A DNA stretch of 64,000 bases from Nakamurella leprariae (GCF_016918035.1 NZ_JAERWK010000010.1:345313-409312), one strand, 5' to 3'. Positions 24,068 through 34,864 are shown, numbered from the stretch's first letter. Program-made: numbers and translations. The notes: generated from the sequence alone by a model not told the origin.

Positions 24068-25411
24068 TCACCGCGCCGACAGGCCGTCGGCCAGGGACCG
24101 CGATGTCGGCACCGGCAGACCCAGGTGATCGCGGAGCGTGGTGCCCCGGTACTCGGTGCGATACATCTCGCGTCGCTGGAGCTCTGGAATGACCAGGTCG
24201 ACGAAGCTCTGCAGTCCGCCCGGCTCGACGTGGACGATGAACCCGTCGGCCGCCCCTCCGGTCACCCATTCCTCCATCACGTCCACCACCGTGGTCGCGG
24301 TTCCGTGGACGGTCCGCCCGGAGCCGTACCAGCGCGCGAGTTCCCGCAGGGTCGGGTTCTCCGCGTCGATCTTGGCGACGATCTGCTGGAAGAACTGAGA
24401 GTGGTACTTGGCGGAGGCAGGGATCAGATCGCGCGGGATCGGCGCGTCCAACGGCAGCCCGCGGACATCCACCTCCAGGTCGACCGCCATGGCCAGCGCC
24501 GAGGTCTCGTCGTCGGCCAGGCCGCGCATCCGTTCGACATCTTCCTGCGCCTGCGCTGCGGTCTCGGCGACCACCACGGTGATGGACGGCAGCAGCTTGA
24601 TGCCCTCCGGGTCCCGACCCACGGCGACCATCCGGCTCCGGACGTCCTCGTTGTAGGCCCGCCCCTCACTCACCGTCTTGGCCCCGCTGAACACGACCTC
24701 CGCGGACTCGGCCGCGAGCTGGCGGCCGTCCGGGCTGCCACCGGCCTGGATGATCACCGGCTTGCCCTGCGGCCCTCGCTCGATGTTCAAGCCACCGCCC
24801 AGGACTTGGACGTGCTCGCCCTGGAACCACACCGGGTGCAGCTTGTCCGGCGAGTAGTAGGTGCCCTCGGCCTTGTCGTAGACGAAGGCGTCCTCGTCCC
24901 AGGTCTCCCAGAACGCGTCGACGGCCTTGAGGAACTCCCGTGCTCGGTCGTACCGGGAGCCGTGGGCCAGCAGATCCTGCTGGCCGAAGTTGAGCGAGAT
25001 GAAGGCGTTCGCGGAGGTCACCGCGTTCCAGGCCGATCGGCCGTTGGAGATGTGATCGAGCGACTGGAAGAACCGCGCGATGTGGTACGGCTCGTAGTAG
25101 GTGGTGGTCGCGGTCCCGCCCAGACCGATCCGTTCGGTTCTGGTCGCGACCGCGGCCAGTGCGGTGATCGGCTCCAACGCGTTGTGGAAGAACGGCCGTC
25201 GGCTCCACAGCTCCGGTGGGTCCGTCCGCAGCCCGGAGGAATCGGCCAGGAAGTACAGGTCGAACAGGCCTCGCTCGGCCAGCTGCGCCTCCTGGACGTA
25301 GGCGCTGATCTGCGTCGCGCCGGCCGGGTCGGCCGCCGGATGACGCCACGCGGTACCGCCCGCGCAGATGGTCGAGATCAAGCCCAGATGGATCTGCTGT
25401 CGATTCGTCAT
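24068..25411 (-). CDS. LLM-class flavin monooxygenase, hut-linked paralogue A
   Basis: A 447-aa NtaA/SnaA/DszA-type enzyme. Seen are [80 protein letters not shown] and [20 protein letters not shown], the last lining the FMN phosphate site. It has the same length as, and many blocks identical to, the enzyme at 29740. The pair brackets hutI, the M20 hydrolase and hutU, so both probably act on the compound this cluster degrades. Neither a flavin reductase nor HutH is in the window. The substrate is inferred to be an imidazole or histidine derivative from context only. Confidence 0.9.
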   Translation of the reverse strand: MTNRQQIHLGLISTICAGGTAWRHPAADPAGATQISAYVQEAQLAERGLFDLYFLADSSGLRTDPPELWSRRPFFHNALEPITALAAVATRTERIGLGGTATTTYYEPYHIARFFQSLDHISNGRSAWNAVTSANAFISLNFGQQDLLAHGSRYDRAREFLKAVDAFWETWDEDAFVYDKAEGTYYSPDKLHPVWFQGEHVQVLGGGLNIERGPQGKPVIIQAGGSPDGRQLAAESAEVVFSGAKTVSEGRAYNEDVRSRMVAVGRDPEGIKLLPSITVVVAETAAQAQEDVERMRGLADDETSALAMAVDLEVDVRGLPLDAPIPRDLIPASAKYHSQFFQQIVAKIDAENPTLRELARWYGSGRTVHGTATTVVDVMEEWVTGGAADGFIVHVEPGGLQSFVDLVIPELQRREMYRTEYRGTTLRDHLGLPVPTSRSLADGLSAR

Positions 25412-25484
25412 GCCGCCTTGTCCCTTCGTGCTGACGTGGTGCGCGTGATGGCACCGATCTGTTGGCGAACTGCCTGATGCCCGG

Positions 25485-26687
25485 CTATGCCGCGCCGGCG
25501 GTGAAGGTCGACCCGTCGCCCTCCGGTCGTGGCTCGACGACCTGCCGGCCGGCCCGCCACACCGCCCAGGTCATCGGCACCCCGGGCCGGTAGGCCAGAT
25601 GCGCCACGCTCGGCGCGTCCAGCACCTGCAGGTCGGGCCGCGCGCCGACGGCGATCGTGCCCGCCGGAGAGCTCGACGCGGCGCCGAGCGCGAGCGCACC
25701 GCCGCGGGTCGCGGCGAACACGGCCTGCTCGACCGTGAGCTGCATCTGCAGCACGGCGGTCGCGACGCAGAACGGCATGGAGGTGGTGAATGAACTGCCC
25801 GGATTGCAGTTGGACGCCAGCGCGACCGCGCCGCCGGCGTCCAGGATCCGGCGAGCCGGGCCGAACGGCTCACGGGTCGAGAGATCACACGCGGGCAGGA
25901 ACACCGCGATGGTGTTCGAGGCGGCGATCGAGTCGATGTCCCGATCATCGAGGTGGTTGCAGTGATCGACGCTGAGCGCCCCCATCTCGACGGCCAGCCC
26001 GACCCCGCCGCTGGGTCCCAGCTGATTGCCGTGCACATGCAGGTCGAGGCCGGCGTCGGCGCCGGCCTGCAGCACCTCCCGACTTTCCTCGACCGAGAAG
26101 GCCCCCTCCTCACAGAACACATCGACCGCATGGACGTACGGGCGGACCGCCTGCAGCATCGGCCCGGTGACCAGGTCGACGTACTCCCGGCGATCCGACC
26201 CGGCCGGGACGACGTGCGCGCCGAGGTACGTCACGCGATCGGCCACCGCTGCCGCGACCTGGGCGCAACGTCGCTCGGTGTCGATGTCGAGCCCGTATCC
26301 GGTCTTGGTCTCCAAGAAGGTGGTGCCCTGGAGCTCGGCCTCCCGCCGCAGGCGTGTCGCGTGTGCGCGCAGCTCGCGCTCGCTCGCCGCCCGGGTGGCA
26401 GCCACCGTCTGCCCGATGCCGCCCGCCGAGTACCGCCGGCCGGCCATCCGGGCCTCGAACTCGGCCGCGCGCGAACCCTGGAAGACCAGGTGGGTGTGCG
26501 CGTCCACCCAACCGGGCAGCACGGCGCGACCCGCGACGTCGACCATGGTGTCCGCGGCCGGCGCACGATCGGCGGGACCGACCCACAGGATGCTGCGCTC
26601 GTCGAAGACCACGGCCGCGTCGCGGAGGCGGCCGAGGTCCGGGTCGTTGGTGGTGAGCTCGCCCACGCCGGTCAGGAGCACCGTCAC
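25485..26687 (-). CDS. hutI: Imidazolonepropionase HutI (catalytic Asp replaced by Asn)
   Basis: A 400-aa amidohydrolase that opens 4-imidazolone-5-propionate to N-formimidoylglutamate. Motifs include LPGWVDAHTHLVFQGSRAAE, the ETKTGYGLD substrate motif, LGAHVVP, HVHGNQLGPSGGVGLA and VDHCNHLDD. In the late metal/general-base motif, where Bacillus- and Agrobacterium-type enzymes have TDxNPGS, this protein has ASNCNPGSS, so Asp is Asn. This may be an actinobacterial variant or a change of specificity. The GTG start at 26687 lies 37 bp after the M20 hydrolase gene. All other ligands look intact. Confidence 0.93.
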   Translation of the reverse strand: MTVLLTGVGELTTNDPDLGRLRDAAVVFDERSILWVGPADRAPAADTMVDVAGRAVLPGWVDAHTHLVFQGSRAAEFEARMAGRRYSAGGIGQTVAATRAASERELRAHATRLRREAELQGTTFLETKTGYGLDIDTERRCAQVAAAVADRVTYLGAHVVPAGSDRREYVDLVTGPMLQAVRPYVHAVDVFCEEGAFSVEESREVLQAGADAGLDLHVHGNQLGPSGGVGLAVEMGALSVDHCNHLDDRDIDSIAASNTIAVFLPACDLSTREPFGPARRILDAGGAVALASNCNPGSSFTTSMPFCVATAVLQMQLTVEQAVFAATRGGALALGAASSSPAGTIAVGARPDLQVLDAPSVAHLAYRPGVPMTWAVWRAGRQVVEPRPEGDGSTFTAGAA

Positions 26688-26724
26688 GAGAGCCGCCGCT
26701 GACTCGGGCCGGGGTGCATGGTGC

Positions 26725-27918
26725 TCACCGGAGCAGATCTCTCAGCGCCGTCTCCAACGCCGCCACCCCCGCCGCGCAGTCCGCCGCTTCCGCGAACTCC
26801 CCAGGCGCGTGGGAGATCCCACTCGGATTGCGGACGAACACCATCGCGGTCGGCAACGACTCGGACAACACGCCGGCATCGTGGCCCGCACCGGTCGGCA
26901 GTATCGGGACGTCACCGAGGACGCCCGCGACCCGTGCCGCGAGGTCAGGATCGAACGTCACTGCGCCTGACCAGGATTCCTGCCGGAACGACGTGGCGCC
27001 GACCTCGGCGGCGATCTCGGCGACCATCGAGCGGACCTCGACATCGGTCGCCGATCGCACGTCGACCCACAGCCGCACCTCCGACGGGATCACGTTGGTG
27101 CCACCGGGAACCACGCTCATCCGGCCGACGGTGGCCCGCCCGTCCGAGGTCGCTCCGGCGACTCGTTGCACGGCCAGCACCGCCTGGGCCGCGGCGATCA
27201 TGGGATCGTCACGATCGGACATCGGTGTGGTCCCGGCGTGGTTGCCCTGGCCGTGGAACGACAGCGCCCATCGGCCGTGGGCGAGGATCCCGGAGGCAAC
27301 ACCCACCGCGCTGCCCTGGTCGACCAGCCCGCGGCCTTGCTCGATGTGCAGCTCGATGAACTGTTCGATCCAGCCGACGCGCTCCGGATCGGGTCCCAGG
27401 CCGTCGGTGTCGAATCCGCACCTGCGTCCGGCCTGCTCCAACGTGACGTCGTCACCGTCGATGAGCGCTCGAGCGCGGGCCGGGTCGACGGAACCCGTCA
27501 TCAGCCTCGACCCCAGGCAGGCGATACCGAAGCGAGCACCTTCCTCCTCGGCGAAGGCCACCACCGCGACCGGGCGCTCGGGTCGAACGCCGGACCGCCG
27601 GAGCCGCCCGACCGCCTCGAGTGCGCTCACCACGCCCAACGGGCCGTCGAAGGCCCCGCCGCCGGGCACGCTGTCCAGGTGGCTGCCGGTCACCAGCGCG
27701 CCCGGGCCGGGCTGTCCCCACCAGGCCCAGAGGTTGCCGTTGCGGTCCTGCTCGACGTCCAGGCCGAGCGCCGTGGCTCGGGCCCGGAACCACTCCCGCA
27801 GCTCGAGTTCGGCGTCGTCCCACAGATGACGGGAGTAGCCGCCCCGGTCTCGATCCCGGCCGACCTCGGCCAGGTCGTCGAGATCGGCCAGCGCGTCCAG
27901 GGCACCGGGTGGGGTCAT
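26725..27918 (-). CDS. M20 amidohydrolase, AllC/N-carbamoyl-amino-acid hydrolase type
   Basis: A 397-aa zinc hydrolase. Metal-ligand motifs are [33 protein letters not shown] and [12 protein letters not shown], then the dimerisation-domain motifs [16 protein letters not shown] and [18 protein letters not shown] and the last ligand in [13 protein letters not shown]. The family cleaves N-carbamoyl or related N-acyl groups from small amino acids (allantoate, N-carbamoyl-beta-alanine). It overlaps hutU by four bases (ATGA) and sits between hutU and hutI, while HutG is missing. It is therefore a candidate for removing the formyl group from N-formylglutamate. That role is inference. Confidence 0.9.
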   Translation of the reverse strand: MTPPGALDALADLDDLAEVGRDRDRGGYSRHLWDDAELELREWFRARATALGLDVEQDRNGNLWAWWGQPGPGALVTGSHLDSVPGGGAFDGPLGVVSALEAVGRLRRSGVRPERPVAVVAFAEEEGARFGIACLGSRLMTGSVDPARARALIDGDDVTLEQAGRRCGFDTDGLGPDPERVGWIEQFIELHIEQGRGLVDQGSAVGVASGILAHGRWALSFHGQGNHAGTTPMSDRDDPMIAAAQAVLAVQRVAGATSDGRATVGRMSVVPGGTNVIPSEVRLWVDVRSATDVEVRSMVAEIAAEVGATSFRQESWSGAVTFDPDLAARVAGVLGDVPILPTGAGHDAGVLSESLPTAMVFVRNPSGISHAPGEFAEAADCAAGVAALETALRDLLR

Positions 27919-29612
27919 CGGCCGTCCAGCATCGGGATCTGCAGTCCACGCTCCCGCGCGACAGCGGCGGCGCGTTCGTATCCGGCGTCGACGTGTCGCA
28001 TCACCCCGGAGCCCGGATCGTTGGTCAGCACCCGCTCGATCTTCTGCGCGGCCAGCGTCGTCCCATCGGCGACCACCACCTGCCCAGCGTGGATGCTCCG
28101 TCCGATGCCCACGCCGCCCCCGTGATGCAGCGACACCCACGTCGCGCCGGAGGCGGTGTTCAGCAGGGCGTTGAGCACAGGCCAGTCCGCGATCGCGTCG
28201 GAACCATCAGCCATACCCTCGGTCTCGCGGTACGGTGAGGCGACCGAACCCGAATCCAGGTGGTCTCGACCGATGACGATCGGCGCTCGGAGCAGCCCTT
28301 GGGCCACCATCTCGTTGAACTTCAGACCGGCCACGTGGCGCTCCTTGTAGCCCAACCAGCAGATCCGTGCGGGCAGGCCCTCGAACTGCACGCTCGATCC
28401 TGCCTGCTCGATCCACCGTCGCAGCGCGGTGTTCTCGGGGAAGAGCTCCACGACGGCTCGATCGGTCGCCCGGATGTCCGCCGGGTCGCCGGACAGCGCC
28501 ACCCATCGGAACGGTCCCTTGCCCTCCTCGAACAGCGGCCTGATGTAGGCGGGCACGAACCCGGGGATGTCGAACGCCCGTTTGCACCCACCCACCGCCG
28601 CTTCGGCCCGCAACGAGTTGCCGTAGTCGAACACCTCGGCGCCGCGGTCCAGGAATCCCACCATCGCGGCGACCTGCTTGGCCATCGACTCCCGGGCCAG
28701 TGCGGTGAACTTGGTGGGGTCCTGCTCGGCGAGCTGGCGCCAGTCGTCCACCGACACCCCTTCGGGCAGGTACGCCAGGGGATCGTGAGCGCTGGTCTGA
28801 TCGGTCACGATGTCGACCTGCAGGTTGCGCTCGAGGATCTCGGCGAACACGGTCGCGGCGTTGCCCACCAGACCCACCGACAACGGCTTGCGCTCGGACT
28901 GCGCCGTCGTGACGAGCGAGATCGCCTCGTCCAGGTCGACGGCCACCATGTCGAGGTACCTGTGCTCGACACGACGCCGCAGTCGCGATTCGTCGACATC
29001 GACGATGAGCACGACCCCTTCGTTCATGGTCACCGCGAGCGGCTGGGCTCCGCCCATGCCACCCGCTCCGCCGGTCAAGGTCAACGTGCCCGCCAGGGAA
29101 CCGCCGAAACGCTTGACGGCGATCGCCGCGAACGTCTCGTAGGTACCCTGCAGGATGCCCTGGGTGCCGATGTAGATCCACGATCCGGCCGTCATCTGGC
29201 CGTACATCGTCAGACCCAGTGCCTCGAGGCGACGGAACTCCGGCCACGACGCCCAATCTCCCACCAGATTGGAATTGGCGATGAGCACCCGCGGTGCCCA
29301 TTCATGAGTGGTGAAGACGCCCACCGGCTTCCCGGACTGCACCAGCAGCGTCTCATTGGATTCCAACACCCGCAGGGCGGCCGCGATGGCGTCGAACGAC
29401 TCCCAGTTCCTGGCCGCTCGCCCACTGCCGCCGTAGACGACCAGATCCTCCGGGCGTTCAGCGACCTCCGGGTCCAGGTTGTTCATCAGCATGCGGAGCG
29501 GCGCTTCGGTCTGCCAGGACTTCGCGCTCAACGCGGTGCCGCGCGCGGCTCGGACGACCCGGGGTCCTGATGCCGCCTCAGCAGTGGTTGCAGGGTGGAT
29601 GACTGGATTCAC
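27915..29612 (-). CDS. hutU: Urocanate hydratase HutU
   Basis: A 565-aa NAD-dependent enzyme turning urocanate into 4-imidazolone-5-propionate. Signature regions are [35 protein letters not shown] with the conserved active-site Tyr, the Rossmann-like [20 protein letters not shown] that holds NAD+, and [17 protein letters not shown] with the conserved Cys. The length equals the usual 550-565 aa. GTG 29612 was chosen because it gives that length; the frame continues 42 codons upstream with low-complexity sequence, and no clear ribosome site is present. Ergothioneine degraders use a thiourocanate-hydratase paralogue of this fold, so the exact substrate should not be taken for granted. Confidence 0.94.
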   Translation of the reverse strand: MNPVIHPATTAEAASGPRVVRAARGTALSAKSWQTEAPLRMLMNNLDPEVAERPEDLVVYGGSGRAARNWESFDAIAAALRVLESNETLLVQSGKPVGVFTTHEWAPRVLIANSNLVGDWASWPEFRRLEALGLTMYGQMTAGSWIYIGTQGILQGTYETFAAIAVKRFGGSLAGTLTLTGGAGGMGGAQPLAVTMNEGVVLIVDVDESRLRRRVEHRYLDMVAVDLDEAISLVTTAQSERKPLSVGLVGNAATVFAEILERNLQVDIVTDQTSAHDPLAYLPEGVSVDDWRQLAEQDPTKFTALARESMAKQVAAMVGFLDRGAEVFDYGNSLRAEAAVGGCKRAFDIPGFVPAYIRPLFEEGKGPFRWVALSGDPADIRATDRAVVELFPENTALRRWIEQAGSSVQFEGLPARICWLGYKERHVAGLKFNEMVAQGLLRAPIVIGRDHLDSGSVASPYRETEGMADGSDAIADWPVLNALLNTASGATWVSLHHGGGVGIGRSIHAGQVVVADGTTLAAQKIERVLTNDPGSGVMRHVDAGYERAAAVARERGLQIPMLDGR

Positions 29613-29739
29613 CGGTTCATCTGAACATGATCCGGAACGCGCCGAACTGGTGCTCGCAGACGAACAGTCTGCGTCGTCAGACACGCTGAGCCGCCCTTCA
29701 TCGGGCCTCGTCTCCGTCGGGTCGGAACCTGGGTGCATG

Positions 29740-31083
29740 TCACATTCCTGCCCCGGCGGCGACCACAGTCGGCGAACTGGGCGTCGGCAATCCCAAGTGG
29801 CCGCGCAGCGTGCTGGCCTGGTACTCGGTCCGGTAGAGGCCTCGCCGCTGCAGTTCCGGAACGACCTTGTCGACGAACTCGGTGGGACCGGCCGGCAGGT
29901 CGAAGGTCAACATGAAGCCGTCGGCCGCGCCCGCGGTGAACCATTCCTCCATCAGATCCGCCAGATCGGACGCGGTGCCACGGTGTGTCGCCGACTCCAC
30001 CCACCAGCGCGCCAGATCGCGCAGCGTCGGGGATTCCGCCTTGATCTTCGCCACGATCTGATCGAAGAAGTGGGTGTGGAACCTGGCCGAGGTGGGCAGG
30101 ATGTCGAGTGGAACCGGCCGGTCCAACGGGAGCGCTCGCAGATCGACCTCGAGGTCGACCGCCATCCGCAGGACCGCGGTCTCGTCGTCGAGCAGCGCGC
30201 AGATCGCCCGGTACTTGTCCTCGGCCTCGTCGGCGGAATCCGCGACCACCACACGGAATCCCGGAAGGATGCTCATCGTCTCCGGATCCCGCCCGGAAGC
30301 GGACATCCGGGACTTGACATCGGTGTTGTACGCGACACCCTCGGCCACCGACCGGGCCGAGCTGAAGATCAGATCCGCTGATTCGGCGGCCAGCTGGCGC
30401 CCGGCGCTCGAGCCGCCGGCCTGGATGATGACCGGCTTGCCCTGAGGGGCGCGGGCGATGTTCAACCCACCCCCGAGCACGTTGACGTGATCGCCGCGGT
30501 AGGTCACCGGGTGCAGCCCCTGCGGGTCGTAGTAGAGCCCGGACTCCTTGTCGAATCGGAACGCGTCGTCGTCCCAGGTGTCCCACAGCGCGTTGACCGC
30601 CTCCATGACCTCCCGGGCGCGGACGTACCGCGAGCCGTGGTCGGGCAACTCGATCTCACCGAAGTTGAGGGAGATGAATGCGTTCGCCGAGGTGACCACG
30701 TTCCAGGCGGCCCGGCCCGCCGAGATGTGATCGAGCGAGCTGAACAGGCGAGCGATGTGGTACGGCTGGTAGTAGCTGGTGGTGGCGGTTCCGCCGAGCC
30801 CGATCCTGGAGGTGGACATCGCGATGGCGGCCAACGCGGTCGCCGGCTCCAGCACATTGTGGAAGTACGGTGTCCGGCTCCACAGCTCAGGGGGATCGTT
30901 GCGCAGTCCCGAGGAGTCGGCCAAGAAGAACAGGTCGAACAGGCCGCGCTCGGCTTCCGCCGCCTGGTGGCTGAACGACCGCAGTTGGGCTGCCGCCCCA
31001 GGTGTCGACGTCGGGTGCCGCCAGACGGCCCCTTCGGTCCTGCTCGCCAGCAGCGCCAGGTGCATCTGTCGCGGGTGTGCCAT
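29740..31083 (-). CDS. LLM-class flavin monooxygenase, hut-linked paralogue B
   Basis: A 447-aa paralogue of the enzyme at 24068, sharing [56 protein letters not shown] and the C-terminal RTEYxxxTLRxHLGLPxP. The active-site framework is intact. It is the first gene downstream of the 170-bp gap after the oligopeptide-type transporter genes and lies 127 bp before hutU. Two close paralogues in one cluster suggest two successive oxidations or two related substrates (for example N-methylated imidazoles); this is inference. Confidence 0.9.
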   Translation of the reverse strand: MAHPRQMHLALLASRTEGAVWRHPTSTPGAAAQLRSFSHQAAEAERGLFDLFFLADSSGLRNDPPELWSRTPYFHNVLEPATALAAIAMSTSRIGLGGTATTSYYQPYHIARLFSSLDHISAGRAAWNVVTSANAFISLNFGEIELPDHGSRYVRAREVMEAVNALWDTWDDDAFRFDKESGLYYDPQGLHPVTYRGDHVNVLGGGLNIARAPQGKPVIIQAGGSSAGRQLAAESADLIFSSARSVAEGVAYNTDVKSRMSASGRDPETMSILPGFRVVVADSADEAEDKYRAICALLDDETAVLRMAVDLEVDLRALPLDRPVPLDILPTSARFHTHFFDQIVAKIKAESPTLRDLARWWVESATHRGTASDLADLMEEWFTAGAADGFMLTFDLPAGPTEFVDKVVPELQRRGLYRTEYQASTLRGHLGLPTPSSPTVVAAGAGM

Positions 31084-31253
31084 GGTCGTCCTTCCGAGTC
31101 GTCCGCCGGACCCCGGTTGGCGGGGACCGGTCGAGGTGATGGTGCTGGTTCGGTCGGCGGCGGCCTGGCGCCGACGACGTGTGCTCAGGTGACTTGCCCG
31201 ACCCAGCCGGGCCGGGCGTCCGTCCGGGGCGCCCGCACCTCACTGGGTATCAA

Positions 31254-32063
31254 TCAGAAGGACGGGATGAGACGGGCATCCAGCAGCTTGCGGGTGTAGT
31301 CGTGGTTCGGGTGGTCGAAGACGTCCGCAACGGTCCCGCGTTCCACGACGCGGCCCGACTGCATCACGCAGATCTGGTCGGAGATCGCGGCCACCGTGTC
31401 CAGGTCGTGAGAGATGAACAGGTAGCTCAGGCCGAGCTGCTCTTGCAGTGACCGCATCAGGACCAGGATCTGGGCCTGGAGCGACGCATCCAGCGCGGAG
31501 AGCGCCTCGTCCGCGACGATGAGTTTCGGGCCCAGTGAAATGGCGCGGGCGAATGCGACGCGCTGCTTCTGCCCTCCGCTGAGTTCGTCCGGCAGGACGG
31601 TGAGGAAGCTGCGGGCCGGGGTGAGACCCACGATCTCCAGGAGCTCCTCGACTCGACGCGTGGCCTGCTCACGCTCGACCACACCGTTGATCACCATGCC
31701 GGTGCCGATGCTGCTGAGGACCGACTTGCGCGGGTTCAACGAGGAGCCCGGGTCCTGGAAGACCACTTGGACCTCGCGGCGGAACTGGGACCGCTCGCGC
31801 TTGCTGAGACGATGCAGCTGCTGTCCTCGGAACATGACGCTGCCCGAAGTCAGTCGTTGCAGACCGAGCACGACGCGCCCCAGAGTGCTTTTTCCGGAAC
31901 CACTCTCGCCGACGATACTCACTGTCTGGCGATGGCCGACCTCGAGCGAGACCGAGTCCAGCGCGGTCATCCGCCCGCCGCGCCCGCGGCTGCCCGGGTA
32001 CACCACAACGGCATCCGACAGCGCCATGATGGCGAGGTCCTTCGTCGGGTCGTGCTCAATCAT
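31254..32063 (-). CDS. Oligopeptide-type ABC transporter ATP-binding protein (OppF/DppF)
   Basis: A 269-aa ATPase with Walker A VGESGSGKSTLGR, Q-loop VVFQDPGSSLNPR, signature LSGGQKQRVAFARAIS, Walker B LIVADEALSALD and H-loop FISHD. The SSLNPR motif marks the Opp/Dpp family. It overlaps the upstream permease-ATPase fusion by 8 nt, so all four transporter genes are one operon. It would power import together with the ATPase half of the fusion protein. Confidence 0.93.
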   Translation of the reverse strand: MIEHDPTKDLAIMALSDAVVVYPGSRGRGGRMTALDSVSLEVGHRQTVSIVGESGSGKSTLGRVVLGLQRLTSGSVMFRGQQLHRLSKRERSQFRREVQVVFQDPGSSLNPRKSVLSSIGTGMVINGVVEREQATRRVEELLEIVGLTPARSFLTVLPDELSGGQKQRVAFARAISLGPKLIVADEALSALDASLQAQILVLMRSLQEQLGLSYLFISHDLDTVAAISDQICVMQSGRVVERGTVADVFDHPNHDYTRKLLDARLIPSF

Positions 32064-33912
32064 TGGCGACGGCTCCCTCGTGCAGGTGGCGTCCAGGGCG
32101 GGATTCGAGCAGATGACGGGTGTAGGCGTGCGTCGGCCGGGTGAACACATCCGAGGTGGGTCCGCCCTCGACGAACCGGCCCTGGTTCATCACGTACACC
32201 CGGTCGCAGACGGTCGCCACCAGGGCCAGGTCGTGCGAGATCAGCAGGACGCCGAAGTGCTGCTCCGTCCGCAGGCGCTGGAGCAGCCGCAGGATGTTCG
32301 CCTGTACCGTCGCGTCGAGCGCGGTGGTGGGCTCGTCCGCGATCAGCAGCACCGGTTCGGTGGCCAGCGCCATCGCGATCATCACCCGCTGCCGTTGCCC
32401 ACCGGACATCTCGTGGGGGAAGCGGCGGCTGTGCGTCGGGTCCAGCTCCACCCTGGTCAGGAGCTCGGCCACTCGCTCGGACCGCGTCTGGGTGTCCAAC
32501 CCACCCGGCAAGGCCTCCTCGAGCTGGCGACCGATGGTCATGGTCGGGTTCAGGAATGCGAGCGGGTCCTGGAAGACCATTGCGATGTGACCGCGACGAG
32601 CCCGTCGCAGCGCATCGTCGCGGAGGGAGCTGAGCTCCACGTCACCGATGCGAACCGATCCCTCGAGCGTCTCGATGTCGGCGATGGGCAACAGGTGCGC
32701 AATCACCCTGGCCAGCGAGGACTTGCCGGACCCGGACTCACCCACGACACCGACGATCTCGCCGCGCTCGACGTGCAGCGACACGTGGTCCACGGCCGTC
32801 ACGGTCCGGCCGGTGGCTCGCATGCGCAGGACGATGTCGCGGGCGCACAGCGCCGCGTCCGGGCCCATGGTGGCGCGTCCGCTCGTGGCCTCGATCGCTG
32901 TCGACGACCCGGTCGATGCGACGGTCGGGCCGACGGCAGGGGAGCGACGCGCCCGGCGGACCAGCGACAGGAACTTCACCGCGCGGGGATTGAACGCGTC
33001 GTTGAGTGCATCCGAAGCCAGTGTGAAGGTGATGACGACCAGCAGGATGGCCACACCGGGCAGGATGCTGGCCATCGGTGCGATCTCCAGGTAGGGCTGG
33101 GCGGCGTTGATCATCTGACCCCAGCTGGGATTGTTGAGATCGCCGATGCCCAGGTACGCCAGCACGGCCTGCGCGAGGATGGCTTCGCCGACGCTCATCG
33201 CACCCTGGACGAGCATGGGGGGGAAGGCGTTCGGCAGGATCTCGGAGAAGACGATCCGCGCGTTCGAGTACCCGGCGACCCGTGCCGCGGAGACGAACTC
33301 ACGCTCCCGCAGGGTCAGCACCTGGGCGCGGATGATGCGCGCCTCAGAGGTCCAGCTGGTGAGTCCGATGATGAGGATGATCGTGACGAGGTCGGCGCGG
33401 AACAGCGCGGCGACGACGATCGCGATGATGATGCCGGGCACGATCTGCATCAGTTCGGTGACCCGCATCAGCACGCCGTCGACCACCCCGCCGAAGTAGC
33501 CGGCAGCGGATCCGACCACCGTCCCCACCGCGACCGCGATCGCGGCGGCCAGCAGCCCGACCATGAGAGAGGACTGCGCCCCGTACACCAGGTTCGACAG
33601 CACATCGCGTCCCAGATGGTCGGTGCCGAACGTGAATTCCGACCCGAACGGGGCCAGGTTCGGACCGACGACCTTGATCGGGTCGTACGGGGCCAGCAGC
33701 GGCGCGGCGAGCGCCGTGATCACCAGGACAGCCAGCAGGATGGAGGCGGTCATGCCCTTCGGAGACCGCAGGAATCGGCGGAGCACCCCGTGCTCGGCGC
33801 GCCGAGGCACCGGCTCGGCTCCCGGCGGCGTCGGGCCCAGGTTGCCGATCGCAACGTTCATCTGCGCCACTTCGTCGTTCGTCGCCCGGCCGGCGCTGTC
33901 GGTCTCAGGCAT
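32056..33912 (-). CDS. Fused oligopeptide ABC permease and ATPase (DppC-DppD)
   Basis: A 618-aa fusion. Residues about 1-300 are a DppC-type permease (DPIKVVGPNLAPFG, FGTDHLGRDVLSNLVYGAQ, the EAA-like REREFVSAARVAGYSNARIV, about six helices). Residues about 350-618 are a DppD-type ATPase with Walker A VGESGSGKSSLAR, MVFQDPLAFLNP, the signature MSGGQRQRVMIAMAL and LIADEPTTALDATVQ. Such fusions occur in actinobacterial dipeptide/nickel-type systems. It overlaps the permease gene upstream by 8 nt. In place of the usual separate C and D subunits, one polypeptide ensures fixed stoichiometry. Confidence 0.93.
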   Translation of the reverse strand: MPETDSAGRATNDEVAQMNVAIGNLGPTPPGAEPVPRRAEHGVLRRFLRSPKGMTASILLAVLVITALAAPLLAPYDPIKVVGPNLAPFGSEFTFGTDHLGRDVLSNLVYGAQSSLMVGLLAAAIAVAVGTVVGSAAGYFGGVVDGVLMRVTELMQIVPGIIIAIVVAALFRADLVTIILIIGLTSWTSEARIIRAQVLTLREREFVSAARVAGYSNARIVFSEILPNAFPPMLVQGAMSVGEAILAQAVLAYLGIGDLNNPSWGQMINAAQPYLEIAPMASILPGVAILLVVITFTLASDALNDAFNPRAVKFLSLVRRARRSPAVGPTVASTGSSTAIEATSGRATMGPDAALCARDIVLRMRATGRTVTAVDHVSLHVERGEIVGVVGESGSGKSSLARVIAHLLPIADIETLEGSVRIGDVELSSLRDDALRRARRGHIAMVFQDPLAFLNPTMTIGRQLEEALPGGLDTQTRSERVAELLTRVELDPTHSRRFPHEMSGGQRQRVMIAMALATEPVLLIADEPTTALDATVQANILRLLQRLRTEQHFGVLLISHDLALVATVCDRVYVMNQGRFVEGGPTSDVFTRPTHAYTRHLLESRPGRHLHEGAVAND

Positions 33913-34864
33913 TGCGGATCCTCGGGTCGGCGACGCTGTAGACGAGATCGGTGATGAGGTTGGCGGCCACGACGGAGATCGCGATCACCATCACGATGGC
34001 CAGCAGGACCTGGTTCTCCCGTTGCCCGATCGACCGGTACAGCAGTGAACCCATGCCGGGCCAGTTGAACACTGTCTCGATGAGAATTGATCCGGCGATG
34101 GCCCGGCCGAATCGGCCGCCGATCACCGTGATGGCCGGAAGGCTTGCGTTGCGGAGTACGTGCCGGATCCCGATCTGGCGCTGGGTCAGGCCCTTCATCT
34201 GTGCCGTCGTCACGTAGTCGAGTCCGATCACCTCCAGAGTGGAGGCGCGGGTGACCCTGGCGACCGCGCCGAACTCGATGATCACCAGCGCGGCCAACGG
34301 CAGGACCAGATGCCACAGGACATCTGACACGCTGCCGGCGTCGGCACCCCGCATGGATTGCATGCCGCTGTTGGGGAACCATCCCAGTTGGATGGAGAAC
34401 ATGATGACCAGCATCTGAGCGACCCAGAAGCTGGGCAGTGCCAGCGAAATCAGAACGGACGTACTGATCACGTCATCGGTCCGCCGCGACCGGCTGAAGC
34501 CGGCCATCAGGCCGAACAACAGGCCCAGCGCGGAGCTGATGAGCAGTGCGGGTACGACCAGGATCAGCGTGCCGCCCAGACGACTCCACACCAGGTCGGC
34601 CACATCGGAGCCATTGGCGTACGAGTACCCGAAATCGAAGGTGATCGCGCGCAGGAAGTACGTCCACAGTTGCTCGCCCAGTGGACGATCCAGGCCGTAC
34701 AGTGCCTCGAGCTGCTGCCGGTACTCGTCGGGTACCGGGAATTCGCCGATGATCGAGTCGACAGGACTTCCCGGGGCTGCGCGGAGCAGGAAGAAGAGCA
34801 CGATCGGGACGGCCAGCAGCAGTGGTACGGCGTACACGGCTCGTCTGAACAGCATGGTCAGCAT
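33905..34864 (-). CDS. Oligopeptide ABC transporter permease (DppB type)
   Basis: A 319-aa membrane protein with six helices. The first is AVYAVPLLLAVPIVLFFLLR, followed by the DppB motif RAAPGSPVD, a periplasmic loop with YGLDRPLGEQLWTYF, and the coupling-helix motif GLDYVTTAQMKGLTQRQIGI. The ATG at 34864 (MLTMLF) has GAAGG about 11 nt upstream; an ATG three codons later is also possible. It lies 101 bp after the substrate-binding gene. Confidence 0.92.
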   Translation of the reverse strand: MLTMLFRRAVYAVPLLLAVPIVLFFLLRAAPGSPVDSIIGEFPVPDEYRQQLEALYGLDRPLGEQLWTYFLRAITFDFGYSYANGSDVADLVWSRLGGTLILVVPALLISSALGLLFGLMAGFSRSRRTDDVISTSVLISLALPSFWVAQMLVIMFSIQLGWFPNSGMQSMRGADAGSVSDVLWHLVLPLAALVIIEFGAVARVTRASTLEVIGLDYVTTAQMKGLTQRQIGIRHVLRNASLPAITVIGGRFGRAIAGSILIETVFNWPGMGSLLYRSIGQRENQVLLAIVMVIAISVVAANLITDLVYSVADPRIRNA

